NCBI GenBank assembly: GCA_027579435.1
Contig: JANBPK010000704.1
Coordinates: 124,001-188,000, forward strand
DNA from: Candolleomyces eurysporus
Lineage: Eukaryota > Basidiomycota > Agaricomycetes > Agaricales > Psathyrellaceae
DNA: 64,000 nt
Direction: 5' to 3'
Under the pieces are notes generated by a model. The model was not told the origin of the DNA and did not search any database. It was given only the letters and a program-made list of their open reading frames with translations. A program made the position numbers and the translations under genes. Position 1 is the stretch's first letter, and each line of letters opens with the position of its first letter. This document shows positions 45,874 to 57,551 of the stretch, piece by piece.

Positions 45874-47172
45874 ACTCATCTACTGACCCGACCGTCATTC
45901 TCGACAACGAGATATCTACGCCACACTACCGCTTCCACACACACAAGCATAGACCGACTACGCAAAATATCCGTGCACCGCATGCATCCCACACGCCTTA
46001 CGCAAATTGTTACGATTTTAATGCTTATCGATTATCACGAACACTGCATTTGTTACAGCACACACTTCCTCCTCCGCTTCTGGCTTCATGCTCCACGCTC
46101 CGCCACCTACTCCACTTGCCCCGCCTACCTAATCTGCTCCCCCTNCCCCCCAACTGTAACACGCGACGACGAACGACTCGGACAATTTGTCATTACTACT
46201 ACTAACCCAACCCCCCCCCCCCCATCGACTACCTACTTGCTTGCTTACATACTACAGGCTGGTTGTGATTTATGTGTACCCATCTTCCCTTTTTTTTTTT
46301 TTTCAAGTTCGACTCACGTTACTACGACTCGGTTTTCGTTTGAGTTTTCCTTTTTGTTCGTTTGAATATTACCGGTTTTCTTCTCTGTATTGGGTCTGTC
46401 TTATTCTATGCGGCCATCCGTGCCCGCATTCAAATTTTTCCTTGGCTTGATGGTAGGTATATAATACGTACGTTATTCATTCTCGAGATCATGAAACGCT
46501 CCGTGACAAGCTCAGCTTGTGCTCCGTGGAAGGAGGAGGATGCACATTCGCCAGTGGGTCTTGTGTAGGAGGATACGCACATGCGCTTCAAGAATCGAGA
46601 GTAGACAGCAATGTAGCATCGAGGATGGTGATACTTGGTCATTTTTCGACAAGAGGAGAGAGATCCTATCATACATTGAGGGTTGGCCAAATAAATACCG
46701 GTTATTGTCTATGTACGGAGTGGGATGACAAAAGAAAAAAAGCCAAAGAATCCGAGTCGGGGAATCAAACGCGCAAAACAGCGGAGAGGTATGGTGGGAT
46801 TGGAGATCGTCGAGTCAGGATGGTAGCAACGACACAGCTCTGAGTAATCGGAAAAGGTATGCGGTGTATCGATTGGGTGTGGAGCGAGTACGTAGGGAAT
46901 CGCAGAGTATGGAAAAAGGTACAGTAAGATAAGTTCCTTAAAAAGTACTACTAGGTATCCGGAAAACGAGCGCATATAGAAAAAAAAAAGGATATGGTAC
47001 TAAAACAACAAAGATACTGACAGCGATGTGCGCACCTAGACGTGCTTTACACCGTCCATCGCATCGAGAGTGGGGGAATCCGGGAGAACACAACCAACGG
47101 GGGGTAACAGGTAAACAGCAGCAGAAGATAAAAAGGAAAACAAGGAGACCAGAAAGGAGTCACTGTTTTTTT
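45874..47172. other. 1.3-kb convergent 3' intergenic region
   Basis: Between the 3' ends of the KRE6-like and PH-domain genes. Rich in homopolymers (C run near 46210, T run near 46296, A and T runs at 46981 and 47166) and one 'n' at 46145. No supportable gene. Confidence 0.45.
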
Positions 47173-50100
47173 TTATGAACTGACGAGTCCCAAAGACACA
47201 ACAGAGCTAGGGGGCGAGAGCGAGAACGCGTGGATAGGATCGGGGGCCGTCATCGTAGGCATCGTCGGTGTCGTCTTCGCTCTCAACGACCCATCATCAT
47301 CGTCCTCCTCCTCTTGGCGTTCGATAGGAGAGTACTGATCATCATGCTCATCTTGCGTGGACATAGAGCTCGAGCGCGAGATAACCATCTTGTCAGACCC
47401 ACCGGTACCGGCACTGTCCACGAAATGGAAGGTCCCAGTGCTGTGGATGGTGTCAACCGAAACCGCCGCCGTCGTCGTCGTTGTCGTCTCTACAGGCAAC
47501 AGCGCAAGCGGCTTGATGAGGGAACCTCGCCTCGGCGGAGGCGCCAACGGCGTCACTTCATCCAACACTTCCACCAACTCCAGTCCTTCACTCGAGTAAT
47601 CAAGTATCCGGGACGGAGCGATGTTCGCCGGCGTAGGGGTGGTATTCATCTGCAAGAAACTTTGAAAGTCATTTGGGAACGTAATCATCTTTTCGGCACT
47701 AGGCGTTGACGGGACCGAGGGCGTAAGTTGCGTAAGTAGAGGCGTGGCGGTAGGGGTCGTTGAGTCAGATGCATTTGGTCGTGTCGGTGGGAGGGGAGAG
47801 GGGCCGTTGGAGGGCGATGGAGCGCTGAGGATTCGGAGTCGGTTCTTAAGGGATGAATGTCGCGANACAGGGGGTGTACGGTCGTGCTGGTTGGAATCTC
47901 CGCNGCCTAGGGGAGTAGGTGGAAGAGGGCCAACAGGAGGAGGGAAGGGGGAGGTTGACGATGTCACGTATGGGTGTTTGGAAGGCTCGGGAATAGTATC
48001 TAATAGTTGGTTTCTTCCGCTGCTCGAAGAGCGGCGATGGTGTTTCTTATTGGAGGTAAATTCAACTTCGTCAGGCCGAGGAGGTAGATTGCCGGATGGT
48101 GGAGGNTTGGGGGTTATCATGGATAATCTCAACGCGCGCTGTGCCACGGAATTTCGGAACGTCGTTTTTGTAGCTNGGGGGGGAAGCAGACCTCGCCTCC
48201 TGATCAGGGGTTAGAGGAAGAGCCGACGTTGGAGCTGGCCGCGGAGGTGGGGGCATGGAAGCTCGATTTCGAGCGGAAGAAGAACTAGCAACAGTATTGT
48301 GCGTTGTGCTAGCACTGTTGACGCTGCGCGAAGATGACGTCGAGTTCCTCTTCGAAAACGAGGGCAATGTCGAGACGACACTGTGCTGGCTTTGCCCCGA
48401 CACATTTGAATCTACGCTCGGTGGACGTTCTTGAACGTATGGGTGGACATTCAACTGTGTGATGGACGCGGCGGCTGGAATAGCGGGAGGTGGCCCACTC
48501 GGTGGCGTGAGTCGTTGCGGGAGNTGCCTCGACCACCGTTTGTTCGTGCTCGAGGTGCGCTTCGTACTGGTGCTTGATCTGTCGATGCTCCTGGTGTTCT
48601 CCGAATTGTACGTAGATACGGAATGGAGCGAAGGAGCTCGAGGCCTAACTTCATGGGAAGTCATTGTGAAGGTCGAGAAATCAAGTGGGCTGGAAGGTGG
48701 TTCTGTTTCCGCCTTTTCATACGAAGGTCTTGATCCAAAGACGGTAGTGGTAACGGGGGAGTTNACCGAAAAACGAAGGACCAATGTCTTCATTAGGATC
48801 CGCCGGCCGAAGAGAGGCCCAACGCCTTCGGGGAGGTGGTTGCAACGACAGTGCGCCAAGAGACAGAGCTCTATTGGCGCGATTCTTCTCGCCGGTCACA
48901 GTGGGAGTTGGCGTGCTATCCCTGTTGACCCATTGCTCAGGCTGTCGCTCAGAAAGTACCTTCCTCTCGGGTCTTCGTTCAGGACTTGCTGCATGGCGAG
49001 TAAACGGAAGGCTATTCTTCTGAGGGGTCGGGGTTTTCAGCGTCGTCGTCGTCGTCACATTTGATAGAGTGTCCGGAGTATTTGATCGAAGTCTTCCCAT
49101 AAGACTGTTTCCCATACTCGTGAAACTATCTTCCGCATAATCACGCTCCCGCTCTGACTCCACGGAGGTTGCCCGAGAACCTGAGCGAGGCCGGGAGGAA
49201 AAGAGGCCCTTGAACCCCGAGACAGGCTTCGGAGTACTGGTAGCTTGAGAACGAACAGATTGGGAAGATATTGAGGAAGCATATTGGTGTTCCGTGGTAG
49301 GCGACCTTGGTGGCTGAGGATCATACGTTGGAGATGTATGAGATTGACCCTGTGCGCGAATTTTGAGCAGAACATCTAAATCCCCTCTTGGCTCTGGGCC
49401 AGTCGGAGTCGGCGGGATGGCAAGGCCAGCTGCAACAGTTCTGTAGCCAGCAATTAGTTGCCATTCACTTCCATAAAGACATAAATGCTTTACCTTTGTC
49501 CGAGGATCGCACTCTTTATGGTAGATATCCATTTCTGCGATTCTACAGGATCGACGATGTGGAGATGCCATATAGCTTCGTGAAGACCCTTGCCGCCTTC
49601 TTTTCCGGGGACGACCTCAAAACCCTTGATTCGAATAACGTTTCGGCGGCCACCAACTTCTTCGTCCGCGACAAATACAGCACTATCAGTGCTGATCTCG
49701 AGACGCTCTAATTCCTTGTCGTCAGGGCCCGACGATTTGAAGAGATGCAAGTAGTAGACGGTNGGATTTCTTGAGAGTGGGTTGCTAGGAGCGGATAGAA
49801 CAATATACCGCGTCTTCCACAACTTGGAAGATAGGGCGAATCGCCGTAGTGACGAAGGTTGGGTATACTTGGGGAAATAGCCGCTGCAGGATAGGAAAGG
49901 GTTGAGGGAGAGAACATTGGTTGGGTATGGGGGAACGGGGGTAAACGCAAACGAGTTGTGACGGGAATGGGATGCAACAGATCCTGAGCGGAGACGCATT
50001 GCGTTCGCAGTGGATGTGGACGAGGTGTCGAGGAAGGATTTGCGGATGTCAGGGGCAGACTCTGAGTTTCTCGACTCTCCAAAGTGTCGGAGTTCAGAGG

Positions 50101-50740
50101 TGTCTGCAGGCGTACGTAAAGCGTCCTCGTCCTCGTCTTCTGTACTCTCCTCCTGAGAGTGCGAATCGGGGTGGATGATGAACGGCGAAATGCCAATGGC
50201 CTGTGCAGCCATCTCGCGAAGTCGATTCCGCTCTTCGACCTCATAGTCAGGCGGGGGCGCACTAATTTCGATGACGTCCGGGAGGATTATGGGCATAGGG
50301 GCCTGTCGAATAATGGGGCGTTGCTTCCTCCCAAAGGTGAGCGATAGGGCGTCAGAGGCCGCGCCGAGGAAGCTGTTCCGATACTTCCTGCCATTGCCGG
50401 ACGAGGAGGGGCCCGCAAAGTCGTAGGTCGCGAATGGGTGGTAGCCGTTCATGCTGGGCGAGGTTTCATTACCTAAAGAAATTGCGACGACACGTCAAAT
50501 AAGTAACAACGTCGAACGACAGCACCCAGGGCCAGGGTTGGAGCCAAGCTGCGCACCTTGTGTATCGCCTCGCAACGGCGCCTTTCCCTTGTCACTAGGC
50601 TTGGTCTGCAGCGATAGCCGGGCCCTTCCGTTTGAAAACATGGTCGAGTCTGCGGTCCTGGTCTCCCGTGCTGAATTGAAGCGCCTCGGAAGGATGCTGG
50701 GCGATGTGGGGCGTGGTGCGGATGTCGATGGGAAGGTCAT
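47173..50740 (-). CDS. PH-domain protein with long low-complexity tail
   Basis: Unnamed. Exons on the minus strand: 50557-50740, 49494-50472, 47173-49440 (last exon contains several 'n'); about 1100 aa. The N-terminus is Ser/Pro-rich. A pleckstrin-homology domain spans roughly 49500-49850: LWKTRYIVLSAPSN (strand with the lipid-side basics), VYYLHLFKSSGPDDKELERLEI, NVIRIKGFEVV, and the closing helix HIVDPVESQKWISTIKSAI with its conserved Trp. The remaining 650 residues are Ser/Thr/Pro-rich and disordered, with repeated TP and SR motifs suggesting phosphorylation. Likely a membrane-lipid-linked scaffold. The start at 50740 is chosen because the first exon joins in phase to NETSPSMNGYHPF. Confidence 0.72.
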
Positions 50741-51661
50741 GGCGGCGGCGGGCGCGGCGACGTAGGGGAGACGGGTAAAGCCCTGGAGATAGTCAGCAGG
50801 AGGCCATGGAGGAGAGGAAGAGGAGCAGGACTAAAAGGCCCAGAGCGGCTGGGCTACGGTTTATGCAGAAATGTAGATTACTATTAGAAGCAAGACTGAC
50901 CGTGGCTTCTCCATCACTGTCTGGCGCCCAATTTCGCTCCGGAGCCGTGGACGAGCTCGACATTCGACCGTTGGCGTCGTGGCAGGCGATGAGCAGGGGG
51001 TCTCTGCCCGTTGTCCGGGGCGTCACTCGCCGTCCTCGCTCGCTATATGCCTTTAATTGAATTCAGAGCCGATCTTGTGCCTGCATTGTTCCTCGAACCC
51101 TACTTCGGCTGTAGCCGATTCCCCGGGACCTGAGAGATTTCAAACATACCACGGATGCATCAGAACGTTTCTACTCAATTTATTTTCTTCATTCACCATG
51201 TTCGGCTTACAGGAGAAATGCACGAAATTTTTGTTCATAGAGNCCCGTCNGCGGGGGGCCACAGAGCCCCCCGCCATTCTACCCCGACGCAAGCGCACTC
51301 TTGGACCACCGAACGCTCGGCGTCCGACAGTAGCCGACAGTCGACTGCAGTTCGCACCATCAGAGGCTAATCTGATGATGGTGATGCCTCCGCTGAAGGC
51401 AGCATGCCATGTGTATCAGCATACCCACGTCATCACCCCTCCATACAATCAATGTCAGAACCATAGTCCGCTGGACGAGTAGGGTTCCAAGCCCGACTAT
51501 CACCCTCAAAAGAACACCATGCATCAGTTAGAAAGTCATCGAACGTCCTGGAATAGCATGTCCTGGATCACACACATGATGAGGATCATCAAACCTCCTT
51601 GGTTAACGCAAGATGAACACACCTTCGCTGTCTATACCCAGAGAGAAACAACTATCCAGAT
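50741..51661. other. Intergenic region, no gene seen
   Basis: Promoter of the PH gene and 3' flank of the coiled-coil gene. Two 'n' at 51243 and 51250 lie inside GC-rich sequence that forms an inverted repeat (CGGGGGGC / GCCCCCCG, about 51252-51272). Not further assigned. Confidence 0.4.
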
Positions 51662-52739
51662 TTAACCTGGAGAGTGCATCCGCTGATACAGTGGAAAACC
51701 GGTATTCATGGCGCCACCACCAGCTCTCTGGTGCAAATGCTCCGCTCTTCTCGAATCAAACGCCGCATGCATCTCGCCACTGTCTGGTCGAGGCTGTGAA
51801 GGAATCATCCCCAACAACCTTCTCAGCTCTTCGTTCTCCTTTTCCAATCTCGCAAGCTCGATTTCGCGCTCGAGCGCTTGCTCTGCGGCCTGACCCATAG
51901 TCCAAGGCTCCCTCTCCTCCGCTTCGTCCGCAGGCACGTGGGGGTCCGCCTCCTNCCCCCCCTTGAGCCCGCAACAGCTGGCGAAGGAGATTGGAGATGC
52001 GAGAAACGGCATCTGACACGATGAGATTCGTCTGCAGCTCTGCATTTGCATTCTCTTCCTCCCGTGCCAGAAGTCGCATTTCGAAGTCGCGGATCAGGGA
52101 AAGTTCCCTCTCTTGAATGTGTTGCTAGCCATGAAGTTAGTGATTGAAGCATCCGAAGCATTAATCATAGACGAACAGCACGGTTGCGGAAGTTACCTGT
52201 TGCTTTCGTTAGTGATGTTCCTTGTGATAAACACTGTTTGCCAACGCACTCATCAGGGTTTCGAGCGTCTGTTCATATTCTTTGATGAGGGAGCTGAGTT
52301 GCTTGTTATCATTGAGCAATCCCAGGTTCTCGGCGGCAATGTTACTGTTCATTTGTTCGAGCGCTGCATCGTAGTCCTCTGAATGCCATGGTCAGCAAGG
52401 ACTCGCTTTGACAAAATGAGGATGCTTCCAACCTTGCGATTTGTCAAGATTGAACCTGAATGGCTAGTTAGCACAGTCTTGAGCGTTACAAAAGAAGGGC
52501 TATTCACTTTCGGAGGACAAAACCACTCTGCAAATTTGATGCTTGGTTCTACGAATCAGACAGTCATTGGAATGCGTTCATGGAATACAGAGTGGCACGA
52601 GACGTACCTTGACTTTTCCAGCAGTGGTGTACAGAGCCACGGACATGGCTTGGTTCTGGCTCAACTGCTCACCCAGCTGGGTGATAATGCCCCATAGTTG
52701 CATAACATCCGTCTCCTCGTTATTGCTGAGAACGACCAT
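51662..52739 (-). CDS. SIKE/FGOP2-family coiled-coil protein (STRIPAK SCI1-like)
   Basis: Exons on the minus strand: 52608-52739, 52508-52548, 52433-52455, 52250-52378, 52177-52196, 51662-52124; about 237 aa with the 'n' at 51955 dropped. The N-terminal part (VMQLWGIITQLGEQLSQNQ, SGFVLRKFNLDKSQEDYD) and the long helix (NSNIAAENLGLLNDNKQLSSL, KEYEQTLETLM, QERELSLIRDFEMRLL) follow the SIKE/FGOP2 pattern, whose fungal member SCI1 belongs to the striatin-PP2A (STRIPAK) complex controlling cell fusion and fruiting. A second coiled coil (ALEREIELARLEKENEELRRLLG) lies near the C-terminus. Tiny exons (20-41 nt) are supported by phase and by the resulting sequence. Confidence 0.65.
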
Positions 52740-53276
52740 GACGAACAAAGGAACTAGGCTCAGTCGCGTCTCGAATTCGTGTAGCGGCTAGTAAACCACT
52801 TGGTCTTCGTGAATGTTGCGAACTGTTGGATGATTCGCGGTAGGTGTCTTCGCAGCAGGTAAGATGGAAGTAAAGCGGGAGAAGGAGACGAAGCTGCGAT
52901 GAGCCTTCGCCCGCTGCAGCAATGTGAGCTGGGAGACTTGGCTCAGCGCCGAGCGAGTGGTGTGACGGTGAAGGGACCGTGGCAATCTTTTCCCATATCT
53001 GACAGGAGCACGTCTGCATCCCCGTTTGGAGCTTCCACCCCTATCTATGTAGCGTCCTCCAAGCCCGTCCGACTCTCGCGCCACAGATCTACAATTTGCC
53101 CAAGGGTCCTTTCTTCTACTCCGCTGATGGACACTTCGCCCCTGTGGCGTGGCCCTTCAAGAGGTTATCATAGCGCCAAAAATCAAAAAAAAGAAAGTCC
53201 CTTTCCCAGCCTTGTCCATAGAATTCGAAGCAGTTGCATGGAGAAATGTTTTGTAGTACGTTATTTTTCTCATGAA
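52740..53276. other. Intergenic region, no gene seen
   Basis: Upstream of the SIKE-like gene and downstream of the SAP gene stop. Small ORFs on both strands have no features. Confidence 0.4.
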
Positions 53277-55665
53277 CTAAGGAACAGCAACACCCCGTTC
53301 ATCGCACCCCAAAATTGACATCCACACCGGCGGGATGCCATCTTCCTCACAGCCGATCTGCATACCGTTGTCCCTGAGTACAAAGTACTCCCTTCCCGGA
53401 GTCTGGACCCCAGCTATTGCTGGATGGAAAGGGGTATTGTTCCTGCCCGTTACCAAATGCACACTCTCGACGAGATGATGACTAGGAAAGGTAATTTCAG
53501 GCCTCGTGTCCAGATGGGTTAACATTGAACTCACGCAGGCAAGTACAGGTTGAGATTATGCTTCTTTTTAATCTTCGTTGAGGTCATCAAATCCACCGAA
53601 GTTCCGTTAAATTCCTGCTCCATCTCTCTCGATGTCATGACTCTGCCGCTCAGGCTAGNTCATATACTCCTATCANTCAANTCCGAGAGAGCAAAGGGAG
53701 GAGCGAGCGCACCTATTCGCCACCAAGCACGCCAAGACGTATTTCTGCGCGATCGCAAGTTTAGCCNNTCCTTCAACACCACCTTCACGCTCGATTCTCT
53801 TCAGCCAGTTCCTGCNAAGTCCACGGTCATATTCTTCATGATTCGGCCAGCTCAAATANTCCATGAGCNTCTTNTTCGGACACGGATCGACNGGAGTNTC
53901 CTGGATTTTGCTCTCNATATACTGTGTCCAGTCCACTCGTACAAGCGGTTTGCGTCGGTCGGGATTCCGAGCCTCCAGATGACCCTCAGCAGGGATGNCA
54001 GGAAGTCCAACGACTTCGCAGGTCGCTTCCANGACGTAGTAATAGCAGGTNGACTGGCCGATCCTGAGTGTGAGCCGCCANATNTCTTTCCTGACNACNT
54101 CTTCGGCGGAAAGGANAGTCATAGACCGGAATATTTGGTCAAGACCGATGGANACNCNGTAGTAGAGGCAAGTCAAAAGAAACCTGNNAGCAGGTNNGNN
54201 AGCGGTATATTGACATGACNNNNCNNATNGATGGANCCNCTNGACATACCTCACANCNATGGAAAAAGCCCGATTGNCATCGGTTCTCCAAAGCTGATGT
54301 GAGATAACGAAAGGGTATTGCTTTAGCGCTTTACCCAGGAACGTCCTATCAAACAACCCCTTCCTGTCAGCAACCTCCTTCCGTCGGTGCCTGAGATATG
54401 GCCAGAANTTATTCATGTTAGGCGAGTGCTTCTTGAATATCTCATCAAGTCGNCTGTCNGGAAAGTCTCTGCGGAGGANATGTGACGCCGCGATGTANGC
54501 TAGGAGTGCGTATTCATGTTGCAGGAGTTTTAGCCACAAGCANACCAGTAGTCAGAAGAGGCTGAGAGTCTATACCTGAATATCGATACAGCCGGCAGAG
54601 TTTTCCAAGAACCAAGAGATCTTCGTGGAAGAGCAAGCTGAATACCATCGAAAGTCCGGGAACTTTCCTTCTTTGTGAGATTGAGGGAGGGAGTGAGATA
54701 GGCTGNGGAGTAGGGAAAGCCTCAGAGAACGACGGGAAGTGAAAGAACTGATCCAAGGGTATTTTGCCCGAGCTTCCACTGACGGGAGACTTTGNTGCTT
54801 CAGTTGGGGCTTGAGCCAGAGGTGCGATCGCAGCTTCGCTCTGATGGGATACGAGGGGATGAAGCTTTGCAGGAGCAAGCTTGGGAATCAGCGGAGTAAA
54901 TTTCGCTTTTTTACTTCGGGGAACAATCGGTTGACTGGGAGCAATGGCAGNAGNGGAAGAAGAAGGCTGTTTTTCCTTGACAATGGAACTCGGAGTAGCA
55001 TGACCTGCTGAAACGCGAGTCTGATCTGGGCGTTCTTTGGGCACCATTTTGTTTGGTTTGGGAATTNTGCTGGACGGAGTTTGGGCATTGTTGAATGTAG
55101 ATTCCTTGNGTCGCTTCGCCGCTGGATTTTCCGAAGAAGGTGCCCCTTTTCTCTTTCTGGAAGCGGTCAGAGGCGGCCTCGAGTTCGCGATGTATCCAGA
55201 AACCTGACGCCGCTCAATACTCGTAGCANAAGATGTTGGCTGAACATCCAGCGCAGGATCGTCGCATATGGGCGACTCCGAAGTAGTTACAGGCCCTCGA
55301 TTTAAANCTTCTTTCCCGAGGTTAGGCCTTCCNTCGAGTAGCTGAGTGGTTGTGTTTACCGGCTCTGCATGGCGGAAAGCTCCTCCAGAACTTCCATCTC
55401 CCGCGAGTTGAGCAACTTCGGAGCGGATATCGATAACTTGTGCAAGGACTACACTGGTCCCGGGCTGACCTGTATCTTCGGGACCATCTTCAGCCCTANG
55501 GACAGAGGGGGCAGAGACCGTAGGAAGTGTGTTGGTGGTAGCGCTGGCACCCCTTCCTTCGAGCTTGGAGATAAGCGCCGGTTTGTTTAGTTTCGAGTAC
55601 CCTGTAAGTTTCTTTTCTTTGCAAAGAGCCTTCAGTTGAGGAACAGTCAGTTTGCTAAGGTCCAT
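53277..55665 (-). CDS. SAP-domain protein, C-terminal domain unrecognised
   Basis: Starts with a SAP motif (MDLSKLTVPQLKALCKEKKL, then YSKLNKPALISKLEG), a helix-turn-helix that binds scaffold DNA or RNA, so a nuclear role is likely. The next ~270 residues are Ser/Pro/Lys-rich (KRKGAPSSENPAAKR is a likely nuclear signal). From about 54700 downward a folded domain begins: FSLLFHEDLLVLGKLCRLYRY, a helix-rich stretch (WLKLLQHEYALL, YLRHRRKEVADRKGLFDRTF), QYPFVISHQLWRT and, after many 'n', a final block with PEITFPSHHLV and GCEEDGIPPVWMSILG. I do not recognise this domain. Some 40 undetermined bases at 53660-54510 prevent exon limits being fixed, including at least one intron near 53540 and one near 54540. 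Confidence 0.6.
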
Positions 55666-56267
55666 GCCAGGCCGAAGTTGCGCATGTAGTCCAGGTTCGA
55701 TGATGGTAGGAAGGAAGCTGCGTTGAATAAGCCATCAATGTCACTTAAGCCCTCGAAATCCTGCGTTCTGCATCGGCGCCGACGCATGAATATGTATCGC
55801 AGCAATAGTATTTGAATTATCCTAGTAAATGTTGTAAATGGTATCAACCTCGAGCTCCAATGTCCAAGCTCTATGCGTAAAGTGAACTAAAAACTGTGGT
55901 ATATGATGAGAAATAGACATGATAAATCCGAGAATGCCCTCAGACAGTGTGTTCCAGCGTGCTCCCCAAGCGTAGCGGAAGAGGATTAACACCCAAAAAG
56001 ACAACCTACATTTCCTGTCAGTCAGGGGAGCAGTAACGACAGAATGGACCACGAAACCTACTAAACCCAGCGAAATGTTCCAGACTCAAAACCTGAAGAT
56101 GAGAAAACGAGGGTAAGCATCCAGAAATGAGCATCAAAACAACAGTGGCATACCTAGTAAAATCCTAAAACCCTCAGCTCGGGCCCAAGTCGCGGCTGGC
56201 GAGCTCAGACCATGCAGGCAGTCCTGCAATCCCTGGTAACGAATCCCATATTTTGTTTCGCGATTCC
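55666..56267. other. Gap between SAP and BTB genes, possible extra exons
   Basis: A minus-strand open stretch (55822-56052) encodes an amphipathic/hydrophobic piece (KCRLSFWVLILFRYAW, SEGILGFIMSISHHIPQFLV) without a clear start or family. It could be an unlinked remnant or UTR. Not called as a gene. Confidence 0.3.
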
Positions 56268-57358
56268 TCAACTTCTTGAGTGAAGCCCTTTCGACAAGTG
56301 GAGCAGATACGCCCTGTAGCTATGATTTCGTGGCTGACCTGAAGCATGAAAAAAAATGGCAGCGGTCTTGGGGTTCCAAGACCGTTGGAGCCGAGAGAGT
56401 AAACGAGAAAAATCCTTGGTACAGTCGTGATTGGAACAGGCTGGCGGAGACGATGCCCATCTACCGACTGTACGACGGATAAAGTCAAGTCCAATCTGCA
56501 CTCGATATTGGTACATCAGAGTATACACTTGGAGGTCGGCTGGGCTCAATTTAGATGATGGTCGAGAAGGGTGTGTCACTGCGAGTTTGGGGTGATCCCC
56601 TGCTAGAATCTCAGCAAGAGGGTAAACGGAAAGAAAATATAGGGCGGAGGGAACCAAGATTTCAATATCCGTTTCCCTAGCAAGGTTGAGAACGTGTAAA
56701 GGGTGGACATAAGGGTATGTTAGGTCGTCGATCTCCGGGGCGGACATGGCTTTCATAGTCATCATGTCATGCCCCTGGAGGGTGTGGGACCACGTCTGTA
56801 CAAGGAATTGGATTGCATTAGCACGAATTCGCTGTGCGCAATATTTCGTCGCGAGACGCAAGACCCCAGCCAGCTGAAAGAAGTCGTGTCGTTGGGTGAT
56901 ATCGGAGGTCCTGAAGATGAGACGCGTGTCAGACGAAGACATGAGCGCCGCAGGGAATGAAGCATCTCACACTCCGTCATACAGTGCTTTGACGAGGCTC
57001 GATAGGTCTGCAGGGTTGTCGTACATGATGACAACTTGAGAAGCATTGGCTTCGTCGTGGTCTTCGTTTACTGCTTGTCCCACTTCAAACATATCTTGAA
57101 ACATGTCAGAATGCCTTGACTGTATAGCATTGAGAGCTGTGTGTAACAGAAAGGCATAAGTTATGCTCACCAGCACTCCGCGATGTAGACGAAAAGCTGT
57201 CGGGGTATCCTGCGTCACGAGTATGATGTTGCCATCGTCAAACCATGGCTAGATGAACGAAATCTAGTTGGCTTTCATTATAGAGGTATAGAATCTGAAA
57301 GACATACGTCGCCAACTTTCACCTCTCGGCCAGCAATCCGAATTGTTGACATGGGCAT
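56268..57358 (-). CDS. BTB/POZ-domain protein
   Basis: Member of the large basidiomycete BTB family, thought to dimerise and often to link substrates to cullin-3. Exons read downward from the ATG at 57358: MPMSTIRIAGREVKVGD; then PWFDDGNIILVTQDTPTAFRLHRGVL (57181-57256); then SRHSDMFQDMF with NPADLSSLVKALYDG (to about 56972); then a last exon from about 56880 or 56910 to the stop at 56268. The second to third exons give the BTB core (F-x-L-HR..L, HS..F.DMF). The last exon has LRLATKYCAQRIR, typical after the BTB fold, and a ~200-residue C-terminal part including CSNHDCTKDF. The acceptor of the last exon is uncertain. Confidence 0.75.
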
Positions 57359-57551
57359 TCGCTTACAGGAAGAGACCAACCACTGGCACCACTGTTTAAG
57401 TGCCTCCGAGTCGGAACCGGCAAAGAGATGGTCCAAACAAGCGGCCATGGACGGGTCCCTGGACCCCTAGTCCATCAGGATCAGGGCCTTTGCGACCGAC
57501 CACCACCATCACCATATTCTTGCCAGTACGCTTATCCTTGAAGCATTATAA
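57359..57551. promoter_or_regulatory. Short divergent promoter region between BTB gene and MON1
   Basis: Under 200 bases between two start codons. TATAAATG directly overlaps the MON1 ATG and is too close to be a TATA box. Confidence 0.35.

Noticed and set aside
47230..47709. Plus-strand Arg-rich ORF
   Set aside because: Antisense shadow of the Ser/Pro-rich tail of the PH-domain protein.
53550..54218. Plus-strand ORF of 222 codons
   Set aside because: Open only because it contains about 40 undetermined bases; the minus strand holds the SAP-protein exons.
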